From contig CAVQUX010000014.1 in the NCBI GenBank assembly GCA_963716925.1, positions 372,001-436,000 of the forward strand: a stretch of DNA of 64,000 nucleotides, in the 5' to 3' direction. The stretch's first letter is position 1; every line of letters begins with the position of its first letter. Shown here one piece after another: positions 43,608 through 52,870 of the stretch. The DNA comes from DAISKN01 sp963716925 (GTDB taxonomy: Bacteria > Acidobacteriota > Vicinamibacteria > Marinacidobacterales > SMYC01). The translations under genes and the position numbers were made by a program. Under the pieces are notes generated by a model. That model was not told the DNA's origin. It searched no databases and was given only the letters and a program-made list of their open reading frames with translations.

Positions 43608-46600
43608 GTGTTCGGATCGTTTCGTCGCCGTGCCCTTCGAGTCGCGGGTTGGGCGATTGGAATCTTCGCCTCCCTCCTAGCGGTGCTTCTCCTTGTAATT
43701 GCAGGATATCTGCTCCTCGGAGATTACTCGGAAAAACTGCGCAGCACCCTGGAGGTCCAGCTTACAGAGCTCTCGGGTGCACCGGCGTCGGTGGGCACTA
43801 TTTACCTAGATATACCGCATTACGGTTTCGAGCTCGGGAACATCTCTCTTCGGGCACCAGGTCGCGATGAGCCGGTTCTGGCAGTCGAGAAGATACGCGG
43901 AAGACTTCGTCTCGCGACTCTCCTCGGTCTGGAGCTTCGCTGGAGCGAGCTCGCCGTCGAAGGTTTGACGCTTTCTCTCGTGGAGGACAGGGAGACCGGG
44001 ATCGCGCTTCCGAGCGGGCGCGGTGAAGCCTCGAAGCTCGCGGGGATCACGCTCGCGGCCGACAAGATCTCGATATCGAGGGCCGTCCTTCGGATCGACA
44101 ACCAGAGGGTGCCATGGACGCTCCAGGCGAACGACGTGGGAATCGACCTGGCTCGGTTGAGGACCGGCCGCTACGCAGGCCGATTTACCTATGACAAGGG
44201 AATCCTGAGGATCAAGAACCATCCAGCGCTGGAAGCCGCCATGGCAGCCGACTTCGAGCTCGTTCCGAACGAGCTCTTTCTGCGAGAGGCAACGGTGACC
44301 GCGGAGTTCGGCCGCCTTCAGTGCACGGGGAAGATCAGCTTCGCGGGAGGCGCCCGTGCGCGATTCGACGTGAGCGTAGACGGCCACGCGGGGCGCCTGG
44401 CGCAGTCGGTCTTCGGCCTCGAGGGAGCCGCCGACGTCCTCGAGGGGGCGGCGACGTTTCGCGGAATGCTCACGGTCGCGCCGGAATCGAGAGCTCTCGA
44501 GGGCACGCTGGTGATTCCCGAGGGACGGGTCGCCGGAATTCCCGTGACGCACTGGAGCGGTGAAGTGTTCTGGGACCGCTCGATTCTTTCGATAGGCTAC
44601 GCTCGGGGAACCTTTGCTTCCGGCAATGCACGGCTCCAGCTTCAGCAGCCCCTCCCGGTAGCCGAGCATCGCGCCTCCCTGATCGTCGACCTCGAGGGGG
44701 CTTCTCTCGGGGCCATCTTCCTGGGGGCTTCCGGATCTCCGAGCCCTGTGGACTCGCGGCTGTCGGGACAAGGAAACTTCTCCTTCGACGCCGACGAGCT
44801 CGAGGAGATCGAGGGCACGTTCGAGCTTCGGGGTGTGGCACCCGCGAGCGACGGTCCGGCCGGCTCGTCGCCGGCCCTTTCGTTTCGAGCCACTGCCGCG
44901 GTCGGAGGCCGGAAGCTCGAGATCCAGGAGCTCGAGCTCGAAACGCCCTTTCTTTCGGGAACGCTCTCGGGGACTTATCCGCGCGAGGGCCCGGCGAGTC
45001 TCGCGATCGACTTCGCCTCGTCCGACCTCGCGGCCGCCGCCGCGTTTCAAAGGGAGATCCAGCGAGTGCTCTTCGGCGAGGACTCCCTCCCCGCGGAGGA
45101 TTGGAGGCTTCAAGGCAGCGGGAGAGCCGCAGGCCGGATCCGGGAGCGTGTGCCCCGTCTGGTCTTCGAGGGAGAGCTCGTCGCCGAGGATCTGAAGGTC
45201 GAAACCCTCGAATTCGGCGAGATGAGAACGAGAGCCCTCGTCTCGCGCGACGCGGTGACGTTCCAGGACCTCGTCGCCGGCCTCGAAGGCGGCAATCTCA
45301 CCGGCCGCGGCTATCTCTCGCTCCTCGGGCCCGTTCGCGAACGCGACTTCGATCTGGATCTGGAATTGTCGCGGTGGCCGGCGGCCGGGCTGTCGTCGGT
45401 CCTCGGCTCTCCCTACGTCATCGAAGGACCCCTGTCCGGCAGGCTCACCGCGTCCCGTCGCCAGGGCCGCCTCGAGGGCGCCGCCGATCTCGAGCTCGCC
45501 TCTGGACGGGTGAACGGCCTCGATATCTCGAGCGGGAAGGCTCGCCTCGGTCTCGAGGAGGGACGCATCCGTCTCGATCCGCTTTCCCTCGTTCGCGGGG
45601 GCGCCGTTCTCGACGGTCAAGTCGAGGTCGATATCGAAAGCCGCCGCCTCTCGGGTGTCGTCAAGGCCGAACGGCTCGCGCTCGAGGGTCTGGCTCCTTC
45701 GTGGGCCGCGCTCGGAGGTGTCCTCGAGGGCGAGCTCGAGCTCTCGGGAACGTACGACGAGCCGGTGGCACGCCTCACGGGACGCGGCGAGGCAATCGAG
45801 CTCGGCGGCCTCGGACTGGGCGAAGCCGCCGTGTCCGGCCGCGTTCTGGGAAAAGAGCTGGAGCTGAGCGTGACTCTGAAACGGCAGAACGCGGAGGTGG
45901 CACTCGAATCTTCCGTCGTTCTTTCGGGCGACTATCTCGCGCGAGGGCGGCTCGAGTGGAAAGAGCTCGACCTCGCTCCCTGGCTGGGTCCTTCCCGGCA
46001 AACCACGTTGATCGCGACCTCGAACGGCGAGGCGGATTTTCGAGTCCCGATGGCGTCCGATGACCTGGTGAAATCGGCGGAGGTCGAAGCCGTGGTCTCG
46101 AGTCTCGTACTCGAGGGCCCGACCTACAAGGTTTCCTCCGTGACTCCCGCAAAGATGTATCTTCAGAATGGGCGGCTCGAGCTTTCCCGCATGGCGCTCT
46201 CCGAAGCGGAGAGCCGCCTCTTTGTCGGAGGAAGCCTCGACCTCACGGACTCGTCGCTGGACGTCGAGGCCGAGGGAGTCGCGAGCCTCGGATTGCTCCA
46301 GAGCTTCTATCCCGAAATCGCGACGACCGGGGAGACGACGCTCTCCGCCCGGGTCACTGGGACGCTCGAGCGGCCTTCGATCGAAGGCCACGCCGACTTC
46401 AACGGCGGCTCGATTCGTCTCGAAGGTTTTCGCCAGGCGCTCGGCGGTCTCCGCGGGCGTGTCGTGTTCGACAATCGCACGCTCCGCATCCCCGAGCTCA
46501 CCGGCGTCTTCGGCTCGGGACCGGTCGTCATCACCGGGACCATCGCTCTCGAGGGACTGCGCCCGGGGTCGGTGGACCTCACCGTCCGGGGCTCGGGTGT

Positions 46601-47543
46601 GAGGCTGCGATATCCGGAAGGAATGGTGGCGACGCTCGACGGCGATCTCTCTCTCGTCGGAAGCCCGGCAGAGAGAATGGTCACCGGAAATCTGGTTCTC
46701 ACCGACGCCCTCTGGACGCGAGAGTACGATCTGGTCTCCGGAATCCTCTCCGATCGCGACGGAGAGGCGCTCTTCTCGGACCTTGCACGGAACGAGCTCC
46801 TGAAGCCCCTGCGGCTCGATGTCCGGATTCGCGCCCCCGACAGCCTCGAAGTCCGAAACTCGCTGGCGGTCATCAACGCGCGCGCCGAGCTCGAGCTTCG
46901 CGGGACTGTCGGACGGCCCGTGCTCCTCGGCCGGTCGGAAGCGAGCCGCGGAGAGATCTACTTCCTCGGCCAGCGCTACGAGATCACCTCGGGGAAGATC
47001 GATTTCGTGAATCCGGACGAGCTCGAGCCGTTCGTCGATCTCACGGCCGAGACCCGCGTGCGCAGCTACCGGGTCGAGCTCCGGCTCACGGGAACGCCCG
47101 ACCGCTTCTACCCGGAGCTCAGCTCCGATCCGCCGCTGCGCACCGTCGACATCCTCCGCCTGCTCGCGGGGGCGAGCGACCGCGAGATTCTCGATACCCT
47201 CGTCGGCAACGAGACGGAGGAGCTCGCGGGAGTAGGCGTCGCGTCGCTCCTGACCGAGCGCCTCTCCCAGGAGGTGGGAAAGCGTGCCGAGCGGCTCTTC
47301 GGTCTCGACCGATTCAGCGTGAACCCGTTCCTCGTGGGACAGTTCGCGAACCCCACCGCCCGGGTGAGCCTGGGTAAGCAGATCACCCGCGAGCTCGCAA
47401 TCAACTACTCGACCAACCTGAACGCGACCACGGAAGCGATCATCCTCATCGAGTACACCCCCGAGGGGCCGATGTCCTGGATCCTGTCACGGGACGAGGA
47501 AGGGGACATCGGAATCGACGTGAAGTTCCGAAAGAGCTTCTGA
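43608..47543 (+). CDS. tamB: TamB-like translocation and assembly module protein (DUF490)
   Basis: 1311 residues. One N-terminal membrane helix (AGWAIGIFASLLAVLLLVIAGYLLL), a very long beta-rich middle with AsmA/YhdP-like repeats, and a C-terminal DUF490 domain (RVVFDNRTLRIPELTG, GKIDFVNPDELEPFVDLTAET, FYPELSSDPPL, TREL-AINYSTNLNATTEAIILIEY). TamB-like proteins bridge inner and outer membranes and may move phospholipid or assemble autotransporters. 3 nt downstream lies a BamA-like gene, as is usual for tamB neighbours. Confidence 0.88.
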   Translation: MFGSFRRRALRVAGWAIGIFASLLAVLLLVIAGYLLLGDYSEKLRSTLEVQLTELSGAPASVGTIYLDIPHYGFELGNISLRAPGRDEPVLAVEKIRGRLRLATLLGLELRWSELAVEGLTLSLVEDRETGIALPSGRGEASKLAGITLAADKISISRAVLRIDNQRVPWTLQANDVGIDLARLRTGRYAGRFTYDKGILRIKNHPALEAAMAADFELVPNELFLREATVTAEFGRLQCTGKISFAGGARARFDVSVDGHAGRLAQSVFGLEGAADVLEGAATFRGMLTVAPESRALEGTLVIPEGRVAGIPVTHWSGEVFWDRSILSIGYARGTFASGNARLQLQQPLPVAEHRASLIVDLEGASLGAIFLGASGSPSPVDSRLSGQGNFSFDADELEEIEGTFELRGVAPASDGPAGSSPALSFRATAAVGGRKLEIQELELETPFLSGTLSGTYPREGPASLAIDFASSDLAAAAAFQREIQRVLFGEDSLPAEDWRLQGSGRAAGRIRERVPRLVFEGELVAEDLKVETLEFGEMRTRALVSRDAVTFQDLVAGLEGGNLTGRGYLSLLGPVRERDFDLDLELSRWPAAGLSSVLGSPYVIEGPLSGRLTASRRQGRLEGAADLELASGRVNGLDISSGKARLGLEEGRIRLDPLSLVRGGAVLDGQVEVDIESRRLSGVVKAERLALEGLAPSWAALGGVLEGELELSGTYDEPVARLTGRGEAIELGGLGLGEAAVSGRVLGKELELSVTLKRQNAEVALESSVVLSGDYLARGRLEWKELDLAPWLGPSRQTTLIATSNGEADFRVPMASDDLVKSAEVEAVVSSLVLEGPTYKVSSVTPAKMYLQNGRLELSRMALSEAESRLFVGGSLDLTDSSLDVEAEGVASLGLLQSFYPEIATTGETTLSARVTGTLERPSIEGHADFNGGSIRLEGFRQALGGLRGRVVFDNRTLRIPELTGVFGSGPVVITGTIALEGLRPGSVDLTVRGSGVRLRYPEGMVATLDGDLSLVGSPAERMVTGNLVLTDALWTREYDLVSGILSDRDGEALFSDLARNELLKPLRLDVRIRAPDSLEVRNSLAVINARAELELRGTVGRPVLLGRSEASRGEIYFLGQRYEITSGKIDFVNPDELEPFVDLTAETRVRSYRVELRLTGTPDRFYPELSSDPPLRTVDILRLLAGASDREILDTLVGNETEELAGVGVASLLTERLSQEVGKRAERLFGLDRFSVNPFLVGQFANPTARVSLGKQITRELAINYSTNLNATTEAIILIEYTPEGPMSWILSRDEEGDIGIDVKFRKSF

Positions 47544-47546
47544 GAA

Positions 47547-50357
47547 ATGACGGGCGTTCTTCTGCTGGCCGTCGGTCTCGCCGCCGGCCAGGACGCCGTC
47601 CCGGCCGCCACCGAGAGCTATCGCGGGCGCATCATCCGCGAAGTCCGGTTGGAGCATCCGGGCGGGCCGGCCCCCGAGGCGAGCCGCGAGCTCATCGAGC
47701 TCTCTCCCGGCGAGCCGTACCGTCCGGAGGCCGTGCGCCGCTCTATTCAGCAGCTCTTCTCCCTCGGTGTATTCAGCGACATCAAGGTCGAGGCGGCCCC
47801 CGCGGGCGACGTTGGCAGCGAGGTGTCCGTTCTCTTCCGGCTCTTTCCCCGGCTGGAAGTGGCGGGAGTCGAGCTCCAGGGACTCGAGTCGGAACCGGAC
47901 CTCGGGGACCTGCGAACGCGTCTTCTCCAGCAGAGCGAGCTCAAAGCCGGCGACCCGCTCGAGGTCGACGAGCTCGCCGCGGCGGCGGAGAGGCTCTCGG
48001 TGCTCCTGCGCTCCGAAGGGTATCTCTGGGCGAGTGTCGAGCCCGAGGCGTCCTTTCGCTCTCCGACGGCGACGGTGGTGTTCCATATCGACCCCGGGGT
48101 CCGCGCTCGCGTGGGAGCGCTCACCATCGACGGCGTTCCCACGCATATCGAAGCTCACGTTCGCCGCGAGCTCGCTCTCGCCGAGGGTGCTCCCTATTCC
48201 CGCCGTGAGCTCGACCGGAAGATCGAGTCGCTCGCCTTGCAATGGAAGGAGCTCGGCTACTACAGCGCCCGGGTCTCGGTCGAGGAGACCCCCGCCGAGA
48301 ACCAAAGGGTCGACGTGCGGATCACTCCCACGATGGGCCCACGGGTTCGAATCGAGGTCGGGGGATGGGATTTCAGCGACAAGGAGATCCGGAAGCTCGT
48401 ACCGCTCTTCAGCGAGGCGCGGTTCACCGAGGACCTGGTGGAGGAGTCACGAGTCAACCTCGAGGAGGATCTGAAGGACAAGGGACATCGCGACGCCGCG
48501 GTCTCGGTGGAGCGCGAGACCCTGGGCGAGGAGGACCAGCTGGTCCTTCATTTTCGGGTGGCGCCCGGCCCGAAGTTCGAGGTCGCCGCGATCGAGATCG
48601 AGGGGCTCCGGGCGGCTTCGGAAGAGGAAGTGCGGAGCCTCCTCGTCACTACCTCTCGACGGCGAGTACGCTCGGCTCCATTTCGCGTGAAGACCTGGGA
48701 AGGCGATCTCAAGGAAGTGCGGACCTACCTCGAGAGCCAGGGTTTTCATTCGGCCCGGGTGGATGGCATGGAGCGGGTCGCCTCCGAAGCCGAGGGGCTC
48801 GTCACCCTCGTTCTTCGAGTGGAGGAGGGACCCAGGGCAGTCGTCGATCGGGTCGAGCTCCAGGGGGCGACGGCCCTCGAGCCGCGCGCCGTCCTCGAGG
48901 CCGCGCGGCTCCAGCCCTCGGACCCGTTCGCGCTTTCCGCGGTCGTAGCCGCGCGCGAGCGGGTGCTCACGCTCTATCGCAACCAGGGTTTCCGCGGGGC
49001 CGAGGTGGAGGCGAGAAGCGACCTCGACGAGCGGGGAGAGAGCGCTCTCGTCACCTTCGTGGTCCGCGAGGGAGAGCGGACGCGCGTCGATCGTGTGATC
49101 CTCGCGGGACTCCGGGTGACCAAGGAATCCGCCGTGCGGCGGCTGATCACCATCGAGCCCGGAGAGCCGCTGTCTCCGTCGGCGATTGCGGAAACGCGGC
49201 AGAGCCTCGTAGGCTCGGGCCTCTTCCGGAGCGTCGACATCGAGCCCCTCCCTCCTGACCCGGAGACCCTTCGAAGCGACGTTCTCATCACGCTCTCCGA
49301 GGGCCCGCGCACCACGTTCGCATACGGCTTCGGCTACGAAGAGCAGCAGCTCGCCCGCGCCGAGGTCGAGGTCACGCGCCGAAACCTCTTCGGGCGAAAC
49401 CGCTCGGTGAGCCTCTTCACCCGCGCGAGCTTCCGCGGCGCTCGATTCATCACCACCTATCGCCAGCAGGACGTCTTCGGCTTCCCCGTGCCCGCCTTCG
49501 TGAGCTTCTTCGCCGAGGAAGAGGACCGCACCAGCTTCGACTACAACCGCGTCGGTGTCGGTCTCCAGCTGTCGAAGAGGGTCAGCCACGATCAGAACCT
49601 CTTCCTCCGCTACCGCTTCGACCAGACGAAGGTGTTTCAGCTCCAGGTGGACATCGACGAGATCGATCGGCGGTTCCGAAACACCCGGATCTCGGCCCTT
49701 TCGCTCGCCTCGGTGACCGACCGCCGCGACGATCCCTTGAACCCGCGAAGGGGCCAGTTCCGCATTCTCGACGTCGAGTGGTCGGCGAACGCCCTGGGAA
49801 CCGAGGCCCCTTACCTCAAGGGGCTGGCTCAGCAGTTCTTCTACTTTCCCATGCCCCGCGACATGGTGGCGGCGGTGGGGCTGCGGCTCGGAATCGGACA
49901 GACCTATCGAGAGGACCGGGACGCCCTTCTTCCCATCGCCGAGCGCTACTTCGCCGGCGGGGCGACGACTCTCCGCGGTTTCGCCCTGGACGAGGCGAGC
50001 CCGAAGCGGAAGATTCCCCTACCGAACGGCGATCTGGCGGACGGAGAACCGATTGGAGGAAACGTCCTCACCCTCTTGAACCTCGAGCTCCGCTTCCCCA
50101 TTCTCGGCAACCTGCGAGGAGTGGTGTTCTCGGACAACGGAAACGTCTACCGCCGCCTTCAAGTCATCGAGCTCCTCAACTGGCGCTACAACATGGGTTT
50201 CGGATTTCGCTATGACACCCCCCTCGGTCCGCTCCGGGTGGACTACGGATTCAAGCTCGACCGGCGCACGGTGCGCTCCATCGAATGCCCCGACGTCCTG
50301 ACTCCCTGCCGGGAGTCCCTGGGACGCTTTCACGTGAGTCTCGGCCATGCGTTCTAG
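47547..50357 (+). CDS. BamA/TamA-like Omp85 protein with about seven POTRA domains
   Basis: 936 residues, Sec signal (LLLAVGLAAGQDA). From about 25 to 590 I count seven POTRA units, each beginning V-x-x-V/I-x-[IVL]-x-G and ending in a strand before the next; examples are VAGVELQGLESEPDL, RARVGALTIDGVPT, RTRVDRVILAGLRVTKES. The barrel follows with GGATTLRGFALDEASP (RGF) and a C-terminal FHVSLGHAF ending in Phe. E. coli BamA has five POTRAs and TamA three, so this is an unusual number. It follows tamB by 3 nt and overlaps the next gene. Confidence 0.85.
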   Translation: MTGVLLLAVGLAAGQDAVPAATESYRGRIIREVRLEHPGGPAPEASRELIELSPGEPYRPEAVRRSIQQLFSLGVFSDIKVEAAPAGDVGSEVSVLFRLFPRLEVAGVELQGLESEPDLGDLRTRLLQQSELKAGDPLEVDELAAAAERLSVLLRSEGYLWASVEPEASFRSPTATVVFHIDPGVRARVGALTIDGVPTHIEAHVRRELALAEGAPYSRRELDRKIESLALQWKELGYYSARVSVEETPAENQRVDVRITPTMGPRVRIEVGGWDFSDKEIRKLVPLFSEARFTEDLVEESRVNLEEDLKDKGHRDAAVSVERETLGEEDQLVLHFRVAPGPKFEVAAIEIEGLRAASEEEVRSLLVTTSRRRVRSAPFRVKTWEGDLKEVRTYLESQGFHSARVDGMERVASEAEGLVTLVLRVEEGPRAVVDRVELQGATALEPRAVLEAARLQPSDPFALSAVVAARERVLTLYRNQGFRGAEVEARSDLDERGESALVTFVVREGERTRVDRVILAGLRVTKESAVRRLITIEPGEPLSPSAIAETRQSLVGSGLFRSVDIEPLPPDPETLRSDVLITLSEGPRTTFAYGFGYEEQQLARAEVEVTRRNLFGRNRSVSLFTRASFRGARFITTYRQQDVFGFPVPAFVSFFAEEEDRTSFDYNRVGVGLQLSKRVSHDQNLFLRYRFDQTKVFQLQVDIDEIDRRFRNTRISALSLASVTDRRDDPLNPRRGQFRILDVEWSANALGTEAPYLKGLAQQFFYFPMPRDMVAAVGLRLGIGQTYREDRDALLPIAERYFAGGATTLRGFALDEASPKRKIPLPNGDLADGEPIGGNVLTLLNLELRFPILGNLRGVVFSDNGNVYRRLQVIELLNWRYNMGFGFRYDTPLGPLRVDYGFKLDRRTVRSIECPDVLTPCRESLGRFHVSLGHAF

Positions 50358-50967
50358 AGTCGGTCCCGTCGTCCTCGTCGCTCTGCTCTCGGCCGCTCGC
50401 GCGCGCGCCGAGCTCGTCGATCGGGTCGTAGCCATCATCGATCGGGAAGTCGTGACCCTCTCCGAGGCGGAGCAGGCAGGGGAGATCTCCCGCGCGCGCA
50501 CGGGGGCTTCGGATCCGCTGGTGGACGTCGTCGAGCGGCTCATCGAATCCCGACTGGTCGAGCGCGAGGTCGAGCGATTCTCCGGAGAGCCGGTGTCTCT
50601 GGAGCTGGTCGACGGCGCTCTGCAGGAAGTCCGGGCGCGGTTTCCCGCCGAGTCGGCGTTCCGCGAGATGCTCGCGACGAGCGGCCTTTCGGAGGACGAG
50701 CTTCGGGCCATGCTCCGCAAGCAGATCGCAGTCGCGCAGTACATGGAGCAGCGCTTTCGACCATTGACGTTCGTCACCGAGGAGCAGATCGCGGCCTACT
50801 ATCGCGACGAGCTCCTGCCCGCGGTCGTGGGGACGCGGGCTCCGCAGCTCTCCGAAGTCTCCGACTCGATCCGCCGCATCCTCGAAGAGCGCACGTTCAA
50901 CGCACGGGTCGAGGAGTGGATCGAGAGCCTGAAAGGCAGGGCGAGAATCCGGCGTTACGTCTGGTGA
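50347..50967 (+). CDS. SurA N-terminal-domain-like periplasmic protein
   Basis: 206 residues with a Sec signal (VVLVALLSAARARA). The region LVDRVVAIIDREVVTLSE is the SurA_N start strand, followed by helical repeats (LVDVVERLIESRLVEREVERF, SEDELRAMLRKQIAVAQYMEQRF). No parvulin/PPIase domain follows, so it is a SurA-type chaperone core. It overlaps the Omp85 stop by 11 nt; probable chaperone for this assembly system. Confidence 0.75.
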   Translation: MRSRVGPVVLVALLSAARARAELVDRVVAIIDREVVTLSEAEQAGEISRARTGASDPLVDVVERLIESRLVEREVERFSGEPVSLELVDGALQEVRARFPAESAFREMLATSGLSEDELRAMLRKQIAVAQYMEQRFRPLTFVTEEQIAAYYRDELLPAVVGTRAPQLSEVSDSIRRILEERTFNARVEEWIESLKGRARIRRYVW

Positions 50968-50999
50968 CCAGTTGCCTGGAGAGAGGACGCAACCCGGTT

Positions 51000-51419
51000 C
51001 TAGTCATCACGCAGATCGATGCGCTCGCCGCCGGCCTCGAGCTCCACCTCCAGGACCTCGTACTCCCATTTGCCGGCCTTCTTGATGGCCACGGCGAAAA
51101 GGGTTCCCTTCCCCCTAGAGCCCGAGAGGGGCACCGCGATGTCCGCGTTGCCGGAGGGCCCGTTGACGTTGATCGATCCGCTCAGGTACCAGCCGGGCTC
51201 GATCGGCTCGCCCAGCGATTCGATGACGGAAGGGCTCGAGCGAGCTTTCGTGACCGCGTACTCGAAGACGTCCGACCTCTTTATGAATCCGAAGACGACG
51301 ACGACGATGCCGGCGGCGAAGGCGACGACGCCTGCGACGCTCGTAAGGCAGCCGAGCGGCACCGCCCACTTCCAGTTCCGCCCGAGCCACGAGGATGGCG
51401 GGTTTTGATTCTGCATGCT
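51000..51419 (-). CDS. Coa1-like family membrane protein
   Basis: 139 residues from MQNQNPPSSW. One membrane segment (LTSVAGVVAFAAGIVVVVFGF), then an extracytoplasmic domain with IESLGEPIEPGWYLSGSINVNG, GNADIAVPLSGSRGKGTLFA and WEYEVLEVELEAGGE, which matches the Coa1-type family of cytochrome oxidase assembly factor homologues. The bacterial role is uncertain. Convergent with the SurA_N-like gene, 32 bp apart. Confidence 0.75.
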   Translation of the reverse strand, partial: SMQNQNPPSSWLGRNWKWAVPLGCLTSVAGVVAFAAGIVVVVFGFIKRSDVFEYAVTKARSSPSVIESLGEPIEPGWYLSGSINVNGPSGNADIAVPLSGSRGKGTLFAVAIKKAGKWEYEVLEVELEAGGERIDLRDD

Positions 51420-51508
51420 TTTAGCCTGCGGGACCGGGTCCACGGGTGCAAGCGGGGTCTTGCTCCTCCCGGGCGCGACCGCGCTCGACCGATGCGAGAG
51501 TCGATGCG

Positions 51509-52870
51509 CTACGTCTTCTGACCGGTCGCGTCGACGAGGGATTCGCGAATGTGCTCGAGGCCGAACGTCCGCCCGAGAGGCATGTCGGCGATGCTCGCGG
51601 CGATCGCGGCGGCGAGGTCCGCCTGTTCGTAGGGAGGGGGAGGATGGAGCTCGCCTCGCCTTCGGGCATCCGCCACCTTGTGCAGGAACGCGGCGTAGGC
51701 GGAAGCCTCGTCCGACAGCTTGTATTGCGCCTCCACGTGCTCGCGGGCGAAGCGCCCCATCGCCTCCCGCAGGCGCGGGTTCCGCGCGAGCCAGAGAAGC
51801 ACGCGCGCGATCTCAGGCACCTCGGGGGGGCCGAGGTCGATCCGCGCCACCGTATGCTCGGGAAACTCCGCGAACGGGCCGGTGTTCGAGACCAGGACCG
51901 GTTTTCCCATTCCCAGAGTTCGAATGAGGGTTCCCGAGAGCTCTCCCGTGGAGGGGAAGCGAAGGTTGACCACGACGTCGGAAGCGAGCATGTAGAGGTA
52001 GAAGCGATCCATCGGCGCTCGGCCGGTGACGACCAGCCGATCTCCCAGGTCCCGGGCCGCGTCGAGCTCTTCGAGAGGGTAGGACTTCTGCACCTCGCCC
52101 ACGATGAGAAAACGGGCATCGGGCCAATCGCGAAGAAAACGTCGAAAGCCCAGGAGCGCCCGGTCGATGCGCTTCGCCCGGGTCACGAGACCGAAAGAGG
52201 CGACGAGAAAATCCTTCTCGGGAAGTCCGAGCGCCCGGCGCGCCTCGAGGGGCGTTCCGACCGCAAGCGGCGGCGGCGGCGAGTAATGATGAGGAGCCCT
52301 GCCGATGAACTTTCCCACGGGCACCGCCCCGAACCTCCGCTCGAGCCACTGCTGCATGAAGCGCGTGAGGACCAGTACCCCGTAGCTCCTCTCGACCAGC
52401 CGCTCACAGAGAGGGAACTTGGAAGTGAGGAGCTCGCTCCCGAGGGCCGCGGCAATCTGCCGTCCGATAGAAGCACCCCGCTCCCCGTAGGCCCGCTTCA
52501 TCTCGGAGACGTAGAGGGCGGTATTGCCGCGCTCCACGGAGAGTCCGAGGAAGAGATGTTGCAGCACCAGGTCGTGGAGGACGACGACTCCGGGATGCCG
52601 GAGCGCCGCGTTCAGCGCGTATCGATGGTAAGAGCTGTTCCCGATCTGGTAGAGGTCCAGGTCGAACCTCTCCCGCGCCGCGACGTCCTCGTAGTCGCGG
52701 GCCCAGTGCCAGGGGAATGCGTTCCGGATCTCGGGATTCGAGGGCTCGCGATCGGAGACGAACAGGTGAACGTCGATGTCTTCCTTCGCGAGGTGGGGAA
52801 GGAGCTCCTCGCTGTAGTCCGCGACTCCGGTGCCCGAGGGAGAGAGCGGGCTCCAGTAGGAGATCTTCAC
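51509..52870 (-). CDS. Glycosyltransferase family 4/1-like protein
   Basis: 453 residues from GTG at 52870. The N-terminal Rossmann half begins ISYWSPLSPSGTGVADYSEELLPHL; the second half has LPEKDFLVASFGLVTRAKRIDRALLGF, FLIVGE, YLYMLASDVVVNLRFPSTGELSGTLIRTLGMGKPVLVSNTGPFAEFP, the nucleotide-sugar binding ExxG(P) region. GT-B fold, probably making surface polysaccharide. It overlaps the next upstream GT gene by 4 nt. Confidence 0.85.
   Translation of the reverse strand: MKISYWSPLSPSGTGVADYSEELLPHLAKEDIDVHLFVSDREPSNPEIRNAFPWHWARDYEDVAARERFDLDLYQIGNSSYHRYALNAALRHPGVVVLHDLVLQHLFLGLSVERGNTALYVSEMKRAYGERGASIGRQIAAALGSELLTSKFPLCERLVERSYGVLVLTRFMQQWLERRFGAVPVGKFIGRAPHHYSPPPPLAVGTPLEARRALGLPEKDFLVASFGLVTRAKRIDRALLGFRRFLRDWPDARFLIVGEVQKSYPLEELDAARDLGDRLVVTGRAPMDRFYLYMLASDVVVNLRFPSTGELSGTLIRTLGMGKPVLVSNTGPFAEFPEHTVARIDLGPPEVPEIARVLLWLARNPRLREAMGRFAREHVEAQYKLSDEASAYAAFLHKVADARRRGELHPPPPYEQADLAAAIAASIADMPLGRTFGLEHIRESLVDATGQKT

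Noticed and set aside
43806..46391. 861-residue reverse-strand open frame inside tamB
   Set aside because: No domain or ribosome-binding site and opposite to a clear TamB gene; it is a GC3 shadow.
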